NCBI RefSeq assembly: GCF_001048695.1
Contig: NZ_CVRB01000003.1
Location: 744,001-808,000 of the forward strand
Origin: Neobacillus massiliamazoniensis
GTDB lineage: Bacteria; Bacillota; Bacilli; Bacillales; Cytobacillaceae
Direction: 5' to 3'
Length of the DNA: 64,000 nt
A model generated the notes under the pieces. The model was not told where the DNA came from. It worked only from the letters and a program-made list of their open reading frames with translations, and did not search any database. This document shows, one piece after another, positions 19,018-27,455 of this stretch (position 1 is its first letter; each line of letters begins with the position of its first letter). Made by a program: the position numbers and the translations under genes.

Positions 19018-19249
19018 ATAGAAGTTGTGCGACACATGTTTCGGAATTTGCACAACTCTGTTCAAATTATTTAGCTGTTAAGCGGTAAAAAGAAAACCCC
19101 TAAAAAGTGGCATCAACAGCGATATAATCTTACCTTTTTATTCGGATTTTATTTACTTCATGTGTATGAAGGACAAAGATGACCTCATGATCTAATGTAA
19201 CGAACAAACCGAAGTCCTTTTGAAGGATCTTCCATTTCCCTGATTTTTC

Positions 19250-19993
19250 TTATTGAGCAGTGTAACCTCCATCTATCATTAAAGAACTACCTGTGACAAA
19301 GTCATTTTCACTCAAGAAAATAATTGCGTGTGCAATTTCATCGGATCTTCCAAGTCTTCCAATCGGGTGCTTCGCAACTAGCTCATCATAGGCTTCACCC
19401 ATTACTTCTTTGTTAACCAGGCCGCTTTCAACATAACCTGGGCAAACAGCATTTACTCTAATGTTATTTTTTGCGTACTCAAGAGCAACTGATTTAGTCA
19501 TAATATTAACTGCCCCTTTACTTGCATTATAAGCAAACACTCCTGATTTTCCAACGTGCCCTAACACGGAAGCTGTATTCACAATGGAACCGCCACCATT
19601 TTTTAACATTTCACGAATTGCATATTTCATTCCAAAAAAAACACCGTCTTGGTTAATTCGAATAATTCTATCATAATCTTCGAATGATAATTCGTGAGTA
19701 GAGGCTTTTACCGCTACTCCGGCGTTATTCACCATTACATCAACTCGACCATAATGTTTAACCGTTTCAGAAACTAGGTTTTCTACAGATTTTTCATCGC
19801 CAACATCGACCTTCACAAACAAAACATCTGCACCAGTAGCTTTCAATTCTTGCTCAAGACCTTTACCGCCTTGCTCGTTAAAATCAGCGATAACCACTTT
19901 AACCCCTTTAGCTACAAAAGCCTTCACAGCAGATAATCCGATACCTGAAGCACCACCTGTTACAATTGCAACTTTGCCACTTAAATTTGTCAT
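19250..19993 (-). CDS. SDR-family oxidoreductase (second copy type)
   Basis: A 247-residue classical SDR with TGGASGIG, VNNAG, catalytic NTASVLG, YNASKG and SSLMIDGG at the expected places. Asp in IADFNEQ fits NAD(H) use. It resembles the 14.8 kb SDR in length and in ligand-side segments (HPIGRLG/YPLGRMG), and it also lies next to a copy of the LuxR-type promoter region, which suggests the SDR/regulator pair was duplicated and diverged. ATG at 19993 follows AAGGGGGAATTACTT. Confidence 0.9.
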   Translation of the reverse strand: MTNLSGKVAIVTGGASGIGLSAVKAFVAKGVKVVIADFNEQGGKGLEQELKATGADVLFVKVDVGDEKSVENLVSETVKHYGRVDVMVNNAGVAVKASTHELSFEDYDRIIRINQDGVFFGMKYAIREMLKNGGGSIVNTASVLGHVGKSGVFAYNASKGAVNIMTKSVALEYAKNNIRVNAVCPGYVESGLVNKEVMGEAYDELVAKHPIGRLGRSDEIAHAIIFLSENDFVTGSSLMIDGGYTAQ

Positions 19994-20067
19994 AAGTAAT
20001 TCCCCCTTTGATTATGCAAAATATTAATATATTTTGTTTACGCTAAAATTATTTCCTCATTTTAAAA

Positions 20068-20370
20068 TCTACTTAAGAGCGATTTTGCATTTTGGAAAAT
20101 GCCACAAAATCTTCACATTTTTTATTTTACAATTTCACAGCCAGCTAGAACTATCCTTTATATTGATGGTTAATCCTTATTTCACACCCTCAATATATAG
20201 GTAATTATTCATTAAAGGAGTTACTTTAATTAATGTGACCTGATTTATTTCCCCATTACGAAATTCATTCGAGGAATTTAAAATCTTTTTAAAAACAAAT
20301 AAATCCTAATTTCAAATGAACATGAATGTGCAAATAAGATTAGAATCAAATCTATCCAAAGAAGAGCAGT
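20068..20370 (+). pseudogene. Truncated duplicate of the LuxR-type gene and its promoter
   Basis: Nearly identical to 17217-17520: the promoter, the AAAGGAG site and the first codons. The start codon is changed from ATG to GTG, a stop appears immediately after (TGA), and further changes break the frame. Identity stops sharply after GAAGAGCAGT at 20370, where integrase sequence begins. Confidence 0.8.
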
Positions 20371-20788
20371 TTTAAAAGACGTAAAAACCAAAAGTTCAAA
20401 TAGAATTAAAGTTATATCAGATTATGTTCTGCAGATTCTTCAAGATCGAAAGAACAAACAGCAAATAGTGCAACAAAATCTTGGATGCTTTAATAAGGAT
20501 AATGATTTAGTAAATTGCACAGATGACGGTAAGCCAATTGAACCAAGAAATCTTTTGCGCCAATTCTATCGGCTGTTGGAAGAAGCTGATGTCCCTAAAA
20601 TAACCTTCCATGATTTACGCCACTTACATGCCACAGTCCTCATGGCATTAGGAGAAAATGCAAAAATCGTGGCCGAACGGATGAGGCATTCCCGGGTACA
20701 GGTTACTTTGGATACCTATTCCCATGTTAGCAACGAAATGCAGCGAAAAAGTGCAAACCGATTTGAGGATGCCATCCTGCAAAATTAA
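20371..20788 (+). pseudogene. C-terminal remnant of a phage/island tyrosine integrase
   Basis: The frame runs VKTKSSNRIKVISDYVLQIL through FHDLRHLHATVLMALGENAK to VTLDTYSHVS, which is the catalytic C-terminal third of a tyrosine recombinase: HxxR, a His-Ser pair (MRHS) and the nucleophile Tyr. The N-terminal two thirds are missing; no start codon or ribosome site remains. It differs in sequence from the intact integrase at 39.85 kb. It is followed, like that one, by a terminator hairpin and then an att repeat, so it marks a previous element in the same tRNA. Confidence 0.85.
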
Positions 20789-20868
20789 AATAAGTTGTGT
20801 TTGTGCAATAAATGTGCGATTTCACCTGAAAGGTGGTTGGGTCAAAAAAATGATTGAAATAAAAAAAA

Positions 20869-20901
20869 GCGTGAAACCCTTGTCACACAAGGATTTCACG
20901 C
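20869..20901 (+). terminator. Terminator after the integrase remnant
   Basis: GCGTGAAACCCTTG / CAAGGATTTCACGC around loop TCACA; strong stem, weak T-run (TCCTAAAATT). Confidence 0.65.
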
Positions 20902-20909
20902 TCCTAAAA

Positions 20910-20961
20910 TTGATGACCTGTGAGGGACTTGAACCCCCGACCCCTTCCCTGTCAAGGAAGT
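20910..20961. repeat. Left attachment repeat (52 bp, tRNA-Val 3' fragment)
   Basis: Identical to 41156-41207. It contains the anticodon arm and 3' half of tRNA-Val but no 5' half, as expected for the island-distal att site. Confidence 0.92.
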
Positions 20962-21050
20962 AAAGTAAATCGGATTATAACAGTTTGAGTTTGAAAGTGT
21001 TGATTTAATAAGTTTTTATTAATTCTATTTCGGATTTAAACAGGTGTTTT

Positions 21051-21098
21051 TGGTGGCAGGATGCTTGATTTTGCCACCAACTTGCCACCAGCCACCAT
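21051..21098. promoter_or_regulatory. Candidate integrase arm sites, left end
   Basis: TTGCCACCAA (21071-21080), TTGCCACCAG (21082-21091), GCCACCAT (21091-21098) and an inverted TGGTGGCA (21051-21058). The same direct pair occurs just inside the right end (41060-41079). Confidence 0.55.
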
Positions 21099-21173
21099 TA
21101 TTCCATAACGCTCAGAAGGTTTACACCCATACAAAAGCCGAATACACAGTTTATGATGACTCTCTACTTTAAT

Positions 21174-21220
21174 TCTTGTTCAACTAAAGCACCCTATAGT
21201 TTAAGTACAATCCTTCACAA
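21174..21220. repeat. Dispersed repeat, copy 7
   Basis: First copy inside the island: TTGTTCAACTAAAGCACCC and the TTTAAGTACAAT/TTCACAAT tail. Confidence 0.75.
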
Positions 21221-21276
21221 TCTCCTTTATTCCTTTCTTTTTGAAGTATATATAATTTCAATGGTGTTTTTTAGTA

Positions 21277-21390
21277 TTAACGGCTTACTACCGGGGTGTC
21301 AAGTGTTGCATAAAGTGTAATAATTCCAATAATGGTAAGGAGAAGCAAAATTATCCCTATCCCAATAAAGAATTTATGTATTGTCTTCAT
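21277..21390 (-). CDS. Small 37-residue membrane peptide
   Basis: ATG at 21390 follows a strong GGGAGGAG ribosome site. The peptide MKTIHKFFIGIGIILLLLTI begins with a short basic start and a single hydrophobic helix (residues 7-30), then a short polar tail. It could be a membrane-anchored regulator, a holin-like or a toxin-like peptide; no family is recognised. Confidence 0.5.
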   Translation of the reverse strand: MKTIHKFFIGIGIILLLLTIIGIITLYATLDTPVVSR

Positions 21391-21456
21391 TTTATATTTT
21401 CTCCTCCCTTAGATATTCATATTGAGTGTATATAATTCGTCACTAAATATTATTTT

Positions 21457-21480
21457 CCTTCTTCAACTCCCTCAGTTTAA
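21457..21480. repeat. Dispersed repeat, copy 8 (partial)
   Basis: CCTTCTTCAACTCCCTCAGT only; the right half is missing. Confidence 0.5.
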
Positions 21481-21898
21481 TACGATTTTCTCACGAATAC
21501 TCGCTTATTCGCAGGATTTCATATCCCTTTAAATAGAGTTTACAGTTAAAAGAAATACGTTCAGATCATTATGGCTTCGTGAAGGCATAGTGGAATAAAG
21601 GAGTTGATTAGAACTCCATATTTTACCACATGATGTACATTCTCCACGCCGCCCCTGGAGGCTTTCCCTCCCATGTCTCAACGGGTCAATCGCCCTATCA
21701 TTCCTTCGTCATGCCTATCCAAGGGGTGGAGGCCAGTTATGCTATCCTAATGGGTCAGCGCCCTTATGTTGAAAAAATCTGGTACTCCGTACATATTTGA
21801 AATCCTACGAATAAGCCAACATTCGGTCAATACAAGTTTGCAATATGATATATTTCCATACAAAAAGAGGACGGATAATCTTCGATTATTAAGTGTTA
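21481..21898. ncRNA. Structured non-coding end beside the IS110 transposase
   Basis: No gene is seen. CTCCAC..CCCCTGG (21642-21657) can pair with CCAAGGGGTGGAG (21719-21731), enclosing about 60 nt. Two similar blocks, GGGTCAATCGCCCTATC (21683) and GGGTCAGCGCCCTTATG (21752), follow each other. IS110-family elements encode a bridge RNA in a non-coding end, so this 3' flank is a candidate. It is GC-richer than its surroundings. Confidence 0.35.
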
Positions 21899-23173
21899 CT
21901 AGGCCGCCATCGGTGATAATGATTGGAGTTTATCAGGACAATAGGATTCATTACGTCGAGAAATACCCACAAAAATCCTTGCTAACTTGCCAACTAACTT
22001 CATTATTGATTTCATTTTCTTCATTTTCTTAACTTTAACATTATGAGTGTGTAATGTTTTAAATTCTGGATTGTTCGCTACTAGACTCATTGTTGCTAAG
22101 AAGAGGAAACGCCGTAGTCTAGACCTTCCACGCTTCGAAATGACAATTTGTCCTTTCCACTTACCTGAACTTGCTTCGGCTAAGTGTAAACCCGCATGGC
22201 GAAGTAGAGAATTACCATGAGAAAAGCTACTTAAATCTCCAGCCTCACCTAATATGCCAGCTAAAGAAATTTCACTTATTCCTTTAATGGTAAGTAGCTT
22301 TTTAGAGAATGGGATTTTATTTAATACTTCTGTAACTTGTTTTTCAACTCTTTCGAGTTGCGTAATAGCCAAATCATATTCCTCTAATAGTTGCTCAAGA
22401 TGAAATTTATACGCATCAAGTGCTTGTCTAGTGCCAACGGATTTCCTAGCTACTTGGAGGAGTAAAATGGCCTTTTTTAATCCAGGCTGCCTCTTCATAA
22501 TTGATTTCCACCCTCTAATAATGTCGTGAGGCTGTAAAGTTTCTAATTCCACTGGCGATGGGAATAGTCGGAGAGTTGCGATTGCCCCTTTAGCTTTAAT
22601 ATCTTTAAATACCTGTCTCAGTTCTGGAAAAACAATATCTACCCAACGATTTAATTGATTAATAGAACTAACGAGGCGTTTAACTACTACATCACGATTA
22701 GACATAAGAACCCTAAGTTTTTCGAATGATTCCGATGTGTACCTAACTTCAGAGTAGTAACCGTTCTTCACCATATCAGCGATAACTAAAGCATCCTTTT
22801 TATCGCTTTTTGATTGAGAATTATCACGATTTTCTTTATTCCTTTTTACTAGATGTGGGTTTACTGATACTACCTCAATATTCTGTTTGGATAACCATTT
22901 TGAAAGGTTAATCCAATAGTGTCCAGTTGGCTCCATTCCAACTATAGCTTCATCTAGGTTGTTTAATCTTTGTAGATTTTTAATCCATATTAGTAAACTT
23001 GCAAATCCCTCTTCATTATTTTTGAATGCAAGTGGATCTCCAACCACAATTCCACGGAAATTAACAGCTCGAGCTACATGTAATTGTTGTGCTATATCCA
23101 CACCTACAATAAGATGTTTAACGGAAATTCTTTCTATTAGTTGATTTTGTTTGTTTTGCATTTTAAACTTCAT
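21899..23173 (-). CDS. IS110-family transposase
   Basis: About 424 residues. The N-terminal DEDD RuvC-like domain shows Asp in LIVGVDIAQQLH, Glu in GMEPTGHYW, and the Asp pair in SKSDKKDALVIADM. The C-terminal Tnp_20 domain contains LLTIKGISEISLAGILGEAG and the Ser region ASSGKWKGQIVISKRGRSRL. Length and domain order are complete, so it looks active. ATG at 23173 is preferred over upstream frames because AGGAGGAACCCTACT precedes it. The 10-bp sequence ATGCTATCCT occurs at 21739-21748 and 23276-23285, a possible insertion core. Confidence 0.92.
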   Translation of the reverse strand: MKFKMQNKQNQLIERISVKHLIVGVDIAQQLHVARAVNFRGIVVGDPLAFKNNEEGFASLLIWIKNLQRLNNLDEAIVGMEPTGHYWINLSKWLSKQNIEVVSVNPHLVKRNKENRDNSQSKSDKKDALVIADMVKNGYYSEVRYTSESFEKLRVLMSNRDVVVKRLVSSINQLNRWVDIVFPELRQVFKDIKAKGAIATLRLFPSPVELETLQPHDIIRGWKSIMKRQPGLKKAILLLQVARKSVGTRQALDAYKFHLEQLLEEYDLAITQLERVEKQVTEVLNKIPFSKKLLTIKGISEISLAGILGEAGDLSSFSHGNSLLRHAGLHLAEASSGKWKGQIVISKRGRSRLRRFLFLATMSLVANNPEFKTLHTHNVKVKKMKKMKSIMKLVGKLARIFVGISRRNESYCPDKLQSLSPMAA

Positions 23174-23280
23174 AGTAGGGTTCCTCCTAAAGTTGTGAGT
23201 TAGAGTGGTGTCTATACTCATATCTTACTGGGGAGCCCTATTTTTTTCAAAGTCGAAAAATAACGATCTACAGGAATGCT

Positions 23281-23363
23281 ATCCTGCCCCGTTAGTGGAA
23301 CAAGCAAAAAGCCGCCGAAGCAGCTGGTGATCTTCAACTCTTGCTACCCGTTAGCTGAATAGG
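23281..23363. repeat. Dispersed repeat, copy 9 (right end of IS110)
   Basis: Starts ATCCTGCCCCGTTAGTGG with the first arm missing, contains AAGCCGCCGAAGCAGC, and ends over the stop codon of the next gene. The missing left arm suggests the IS110 landed in this copy. Confidence 0.75.
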
Positions 23364-23607
23364 ACTCCTCTATTTCATACACATTATGTACCTGAATTGT
23401 ATCATTAACATATTCCAAAAGTTCTTCAGGGAAAGAGATAAATATTATAACCCCATTTGTAGCATATATTTTTAGTAAGCCTTCATCCAATGCAAGTTTA
23501 CAATAATCAGTGTCAAAATATTTATAAATCAATTTTTTATATGGTTGATTGCCAGGTATATAGCTATCCCATTCAGTGCCTATTCTGTACCAATCACAAC
23601 CAGCACG
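23344..23607 (-). pseudogene. C-terminal fragment of an unknown protein
   Basis: An open frame of 88 codons begins right after a stop at 23608 and has no ribosome site or start at its left boundary. It reads CDWYRIGTEWDSYIPGNQPY onward, ending VYEIEESYSANG. An internal ATT/ATG-like start at 23532 would give 62 residues, but sequence conservation seems to continue upstream, so it is probably the end of a larger gene. The last codons and stop lie inside the dispersed repeat. The style resembles small immunity-type proteins, but no family is certain. Confidence 0.45.
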
Positions 23608-23822
23608 TTAATGGTTATCATTAACGTTTAAAAAAATGGTTGGATAGATTTCAAGGAGTTGCGACCAAGTATCTCACAATTACCTTTTTTGGCATCGGTT
23701 CCTTGAATTAAACAAAAAAATGCCATTTGACAAGCGTGTGAAAGACATACTGCTTAGTTCCTGTCAGAAAGTGAATTATACCACCGTTGAAAGTATTAGA
23801 AGGAGCGTATATAACTCTCCTT

Positions 23823-24113
23823 CTAGGGCATTGAACTGACTGTAAACTCGATAATAAGTGCAAAAAAACCTAATAGTACGGTGATTAATGTTGAAGTAAA
23901 TACAATTCTTTTGGTGACTACAATGCTTTTTTCTGCGGTGTTTAACCTTCGATACAAAAGATAAATTATTACGCCCAAAAGAATTGAACTTACCCAAACA
24001 ATTAATCCTGTTTCTGTAACTAATTTTTTCCAATCAAATATCCAGAAGTACAGAATGAATAATTGAACAACCACCAAAGGTGCTGAAACTATTGATAAAA
24101 GGCTCTTTGACAA
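23823..24113 (-). CDS. Small membrane protein
   Basis: About 97 residues with three hydrophobic segments (near residues 5-25, 37-55 and 70-95). TTG at 24113 is preferred because GGGAG lies 8 nt before it; upstream TTG (24128) and GTG (24122) are possible. No family is recognised. It is one of a run of single small envelope genes on this strand. Confidence 0.55.
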   Translation of the reverse strand: MSKSLLSIVSAPLVVVQLFILYFWIFDWKKLVTETGLIVWVSSILLGVIIYLLYRRLNTAEKSIVVTKRIVFTSTLITVLLGFFALIIEFTVSSMP

Positions 24114-24330
24114 TATTACCACTCCCAAACATAATCATACTATTATTCTTGGAAAATTTACCAATACCTTTTGTGTTGAATAACAACAATCTAGAGCCTT
24201 TGTAAAACACAATGGAGAAAAAGAAAGAATCGGAAGGTACGGATTCTTTTTTTCTCATTTTTGAATGGAGATTGTCTAATTAGGTTCAATTTTTCGAAGA
24301 AAATGCTGTATAAGAAACTTTCTGCAAACT

Positions 24331-24882
24331 CTAATTAACTTCAAGTAAATCTAGGTTAATGTGATCTAATACTCCTGCTTGTTCAGTAAAAAAGAACTCA
24401 ATAGTTTGTTTATTAGATTTGTCGATATATCCTATAACTTTATATCCAAGTTCATCAGATCGTTCAAAATATTTTTTTCCATAGCCTCTAATGATTTCAT
24501 CTCTTGTTGACATAGTCGAAATACCCTTAGAGGTTTTAAAGGTGGAATCATTACTAGGTGTTGAGATTCGAACAATTTCTTTCTTTTTATTGGTTGCAAT
24601 AACTAGATTGTTATTAAGCTTATAGTAGTTGTATATAGAATTTGGAATAGTTTCTAGTTTCGTACCAAATTGCTTGACAAAATCATCAGACTGGATAGAA
24701 TCTAATAATTTAATTTCATTGATACTTTCATTTTTTATATTAGTTGTAGGCGTTTTTGAAATCTTTGATGATCTATCACCAATACACCCCCCAAGGAGTA
24801 GTAGAACGAAGCTTGTAATGAGTAGCATAATACACAATTTTCTTAAATTAAAAAGTTGGGATTCAAAAGCCACATTCTCCAT
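24331..24882 (-). CDS. Hypothetical lipoprotein
   Basis: A 183-residue protein with a type II signal peptide ending in the lipobox LLGGC near residue 33. The remaining 150 residues are polar and contain TFKTSKGISTMSTRDEIIRG and KSNKQTIEFFFTEQ, reminiscent of small BLIP/SmpA-like beta folds, but this is only an impression. It probably sits on the outer face of the membrane. The long N-terminus before the signal helix suggests the true start may be downstream of 24882. Confidence 0.6.
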   Translation of the reverse strand: MENVAFESQLFNLRKLCIMLLITSFVLLLLGGCIGDRSSKISKTPTTNIKNESINEIKLLDSIQSDDFVKQFGTKLETIPNSIYNYYKLNNNLVIATNKKKEIVRISTPSNDSTFKTSKGISTMSTRDEIIRGYGKKYFERSDELGYKVIGYIDKSNKQTIEFFFTEQAGVLDHINLDLLEVN

Positions 24883-25035
24883 CTTTTGTATTCACCCTTG
24901 TCATCTTTTTTAATCGTTCAATCATTGCAGCTTGACCTAGCTGATTTTTTTCCTCTTTTATCCTCTTAATTCCCATTCTATTACACTTTTTGGATTTTTT
25001 AAAATTATTATTATTGTCAAATTACAACTATCTTT

Positions 25036-25072
25036 ATCCAACTAAACTGCCCCGTTAGCTCAAGAAGAAAAA
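25036..25072. repeat. Dispersed repeat, copy 10
   Basis: CCAACTAAACTGCCCCGTTAG plus CTCAAGAAGAAAAAAC; a partial second arm CCCGTTACTAAATTAACGGG lies at 25111-25130. Confidence 0.7.
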
Positions 25073-25242
25073 ACAGGATCGCCGCAGTCCTTTTGTTGTA
25101 AGAAATGCCCCCGTTACTAAATTAACGGGTTCAGTTAGAAGGTGGAAAATTTAATTTGACAGATATTTTGACAATAAAATTGGCAGGTATAAGAAACAAA
25201 TAAAACAATAAAAGGATGTCATTTGACATCCTTTTTGGCTTA

Positions 25243-25698
25243 TTATCGACTATTTCTTTTCTTTAAAAATAAATAAATGATACCAATCAACAAAATTGCT
25301 CCAATAAAATATGGTAATAAAATTTGCCAATTATATTCGCTATTGACTTGTTTACCGCTAGCACCATACTTTCCGTTATAATTAACTTTTATAAATAACC
25401 CTTCGCTTTTCTTAACTGCGATTGCATCTTTTGTATTAACACCTTTGATTTCGTAGTATTCAGTACCCTTGAGAAACTGATTTGAAAAATTTCCACTATA
25501 AGTGCCTTCTCGGTCTGAATACTCAGTTACCTCACCTATTTTCTTACCGATTTTATTGGGTTCGATATGAGTTTCTGAAACAATATAGGAATTACCATCG
25601 TAAACTACAAAAGCGTATGCCCAATCAGCATAAGTTGTACTAATAAGCAAAGTACAACCAATTAGAAAAACGAAAAATAGACTTATTATCTTTCTCAA
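25243..25698 (-). CDS. Secreted/membrane protein with C-terminal anchor
   Basis: A 151-residue protein: signal peptide (residues 1-24, cleavage near STTYA), a DUF4189-like extracellular part with DWAYAFVVYDGNSYIVS, then a single C-terminal helix (LLPYFIGAILLIGIIYLFL) and a basic tail. It is probably anchored outside the membrane. ATG at 25698 follows AGGGGGGATGTAGTTG. Function is unknown. Confidence 0.65.
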   Translation of the reverse strand: MRKIISLFFVFLIGCTLLISTTYADWAYAFVVYDGNSYIVSETHIEPNKIGKKIGEVTEYSDREGTYSGNFSNQFLKGTEYYEIKGVNTKDAIAVKKSEGLFIKVNYNGKYGASGKQVNSEYNWQILLPYFIGAILLIGIIYLFLKKRNSR

Positions 25699-25847
25699 CT
25701 ACATCCCCCCTATAAAATTAAACGAATTCAACATTAATATCGTTTCTTCGTTTATCTATTATTTGACTTTTTAAACTATATCCCTATCACAACAAAAATA
25801 TCACTACTTTTAAATTTCCCACCTCAAACATTTTAATGTTCAGAAAA

Positions 25848-25886
25848 CCTTCTTCAACTAAACTGCCCGTTACTTCAATAAAAAAA
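25848..25886. repeat. Dispersed repeat, copy 11
   Basis: CCTTCTTCAACTAAACTGCC, CGTTACTTCAATAAAAAAATG; 48 bp after the stop of the next lipoprotein gene, followed by a small GTCTCCAC..GTGGAAAC hairpin. Confidence 0.75.
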
Positions 25887-25933
25887 TGCGTCTCCACTTA
25901 TTGTGGAAACACCCCGTTGATTAAAACTTATCT

Positions 25934-26389
25934 TCATTCTCTGTATAAGTATCCTCCATTACTAAATTTATGATTATTATCGACTTTGTCTAAATAGCCA
26001 TTTATTTGAATACGTGGATCATCTATTCTGAGCAATGATTTATCTCCCATGCCTTCCAACGGCATAAATGCTTTTAATGTAATGGTTTCTCCTGGTTGAA
26101 TATCTAATTTGTTTCCCTTAACTTCAACTTTATATTCGTTACTTTTAATAACATTTGTTGTAGTTATTATTGGATAAGAAACAAATACATTATTTTGCTT
26201 AATAACAGAATCACTGCCATTAATCAGTTTTATGGAGTATACAATAACTCCTTCCATTGTTTGTTTTTCAATAAATCCCCAACTAATTTTATTTACTTCG
26301 TTTGGGGAAATTGCTACTTTATTTTCATTAACACACCCTGCTAGTAAGGCTAAGGTTAACAACATTACAGACAAATGTTTAATTTTCAA
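25934..26389 (-). CDS. Hypothetical lipoprotein
   Basis: A 151-residue protein with signal peptide and lipobox LLAGC (Cys near residue 19). The mature part is an immunoglobulin-like beta fold by pattern (YSIKLINGSDSVIKQNNVFV, then IQPGETITLKAFMPL). ATG at 26389 follows AGGGGCTGG. It is monocistronic between two repeat copies. Function is unknown. Confidence 0.65.
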   Translation of the reverse strand: MKIKHLSVMLLTLALLAGCVNENKVAISPNEVNKISWGFIEKQTMEGVIVYSIKLINGSDSVIKQNNVFVSYPIITTTNVIKSNEYKVEVKGNKLDIQPGETITLKAFMPLEGMGDKSLLRIDDPRIQINGYLDKVDNNHKFSNGGYLYRE

Positions 26390-26467
26390 AATAAACCAGC
26401 CCCTTATTTACCTTTTATTACTATTTTATCACAAAAATCCATTTTTGGTTTTTTGAGTTAAAAACCC

Positions 26468-26514
26468 TTTCTTCAACTAACCTGCCAGTTAGTTTAAGTG
26501 CAAACATTCACATT
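26468..26514. repeat. Dispersed repeat, copy 12
   Basis: TTTCTTCAACTAACCTGCC, AGTTAGTTTAAGTGCAAAC, CATTCACATTC. Confidence 0.75.
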
Positions 26515-26583
26515 CTATCTACCAAATTTAATAATAAAAACATTTTATCTTTTAAGGCATAACAAAACCCTCAAATTTGAGGG

Positions 26584-26838
26584 CTAAAAAGGTAAATCAT
26601 CTACTGCTTCATTCTTTTTTCTCCATTCCAATATCTCAAATTCCATCACTTTTTCAGTGATATCCAGTTCTCCATTTAGGATTACTTTTTCTAACACTGC
26701 GTGGTAAGACATATCCTTTTGTATTTGCTGCCAAAATTCTAAAGCCACTTGTTCAACCTTTTTTCCGCGCAAATAAAAAGTACCGCCTTGTGTTAGTTTA
26801 CTATCTCCTTTGTAGTGAATCTGGATTGATACGTTCAT
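26584..26838 (-). CDS. Hypothetical 84-residue protein
   Basis: Cytoplasmic, acidic at its end (ILEWRKKNEAVDDLPF). The pattern of two short beta segments followed by helices (GGTFYLRGKKVEQVALEFWQ) suggests a compact alpha/beta domain. The C-terminal DDLPF resembles the tail of single-strand-DNA-binding proteins that recruit partners, but no OB fold is evident. ATG at 26838 follows AAGAGGATGAAATAA. Not recognised. Confidence 0.5.
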   Translation of the reverse strand: MNVSIQIHYKGDSKLTQGGTFYLRGKKVEQVALEFWQQIQKDMSYHAVLEKVILNGELDITEKVMEFEILEWRKKNEAVDDLPF

Positions 26839-26880
26839 TTATTTCATCCTCTTTTAGTCAAGTTGCAAATTTTTTTCTTA

Positions 26881-27156
26881 TTATCTCATACTCTTTCTAT
26901 ATCCTGCAGCTTCAGCATCTTCTTCAGTACAAAACATTTCTTCTGCTATAGTTTTATCATAGAATTGACCACCAGGAACATGATAAATTTTTTCGCCATT
27001 ATAAGTTGTAAGATTACCTTTTATTTTTGGATCATCACAAGTACCACTGATATTTTCTGAGTCGGCAATAGTATTATTACTGCATGCTGTCAAAATGAGC
27101 AAAGACAAAACAAATAAACATTTTTTCAATTTATTAATCCTCCTCTTTAATAACAA
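26881..27156 (-). CDS. Lipoprotein with SUNSET-type C-terminal domain
   Basis: A 91-residue protein: signal peptide with lipobox ILTAC (Cys near residue 25), a short linker, then IKGNLTTYNGEKIYHVPGGQ, FYDKTIAEEMFCTEEDAEAA and GYRKS. This last block matches the small SUNSET domain often found at the end of Bacillus nuclease and calcium-binding surface proteins. Here it stands alone on a lipid anchor, which is unusual. ATG at 27156 follows AGAGGAGGATTAATAA. Confidence 0.7.
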   Translation of the reverse strand: MLLKRRINKLKKCLFVLSLLILTACSNNTIADSENISGTCDDPKIKGNLTTYNGEKIYHVPGGQFYDKTIAEEMFCTEEDAEAAGYRKSMR

Positions 27157-27207
27157 GATTGTTATTGAAACGTTTATGTTTTTAACAATCGAATTATTAT
27201 AAATAGT

Positions 27208-27360
27208 TTAGGATTTCATTTTTAAATATCCAAGAAGATACTCTTCAACAATTGCACTTATATTGACTTCCTTTTCCTTTAACTGATCAACTATTTCTTT
27301 TGTGATGGATAAATTTATGTTTATCTTTTTCTTCGTTTCTGGTAATCTCTTTCTCCCCAT
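27208..27360 (-). CDS. Ribbon-helix-helix-like small protein
   Basis: A 50-residue basic protein, MGRKRLPETKKKININLSIT then KEIVDQLKEKEVNISAIVEE, with the strand-helix-helix pattern of RHH DNA-binding or antitoxin proteins. ATG at 27360 follows GGAGGAATTATA. It could regulate its own transcription or neighbours on the island; no toxin partner is identified. Confidence 0.6.
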   Translation of the reverse strand: MGRKRLPETKKKININLSITKEIVDQLKEKEVNISAIVEEYLLGYLKMKS

Positions 27361-27455
27361 TATAATTCCTCCATAAAAGTATTTCCTTTTATTGACTTTT
27401 TACTATCTCTTGGTACAATCTACTAGGTAAAACTTTTAGAAGCTGGTGAAACGTT

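Noticed and set aside
20910-20961. A second tRNA-Val gene
   Set aside because: Only the 3' half of the cloverleaf is present; the 5' acceptor strand and D arm are missing, so it is an att repeat.
24034-24258. 74-codon minus-strand ORF overlapping the small membrane gene
   Set aside because: Out of frame with the hydrophobic gene and without a ribosome site.
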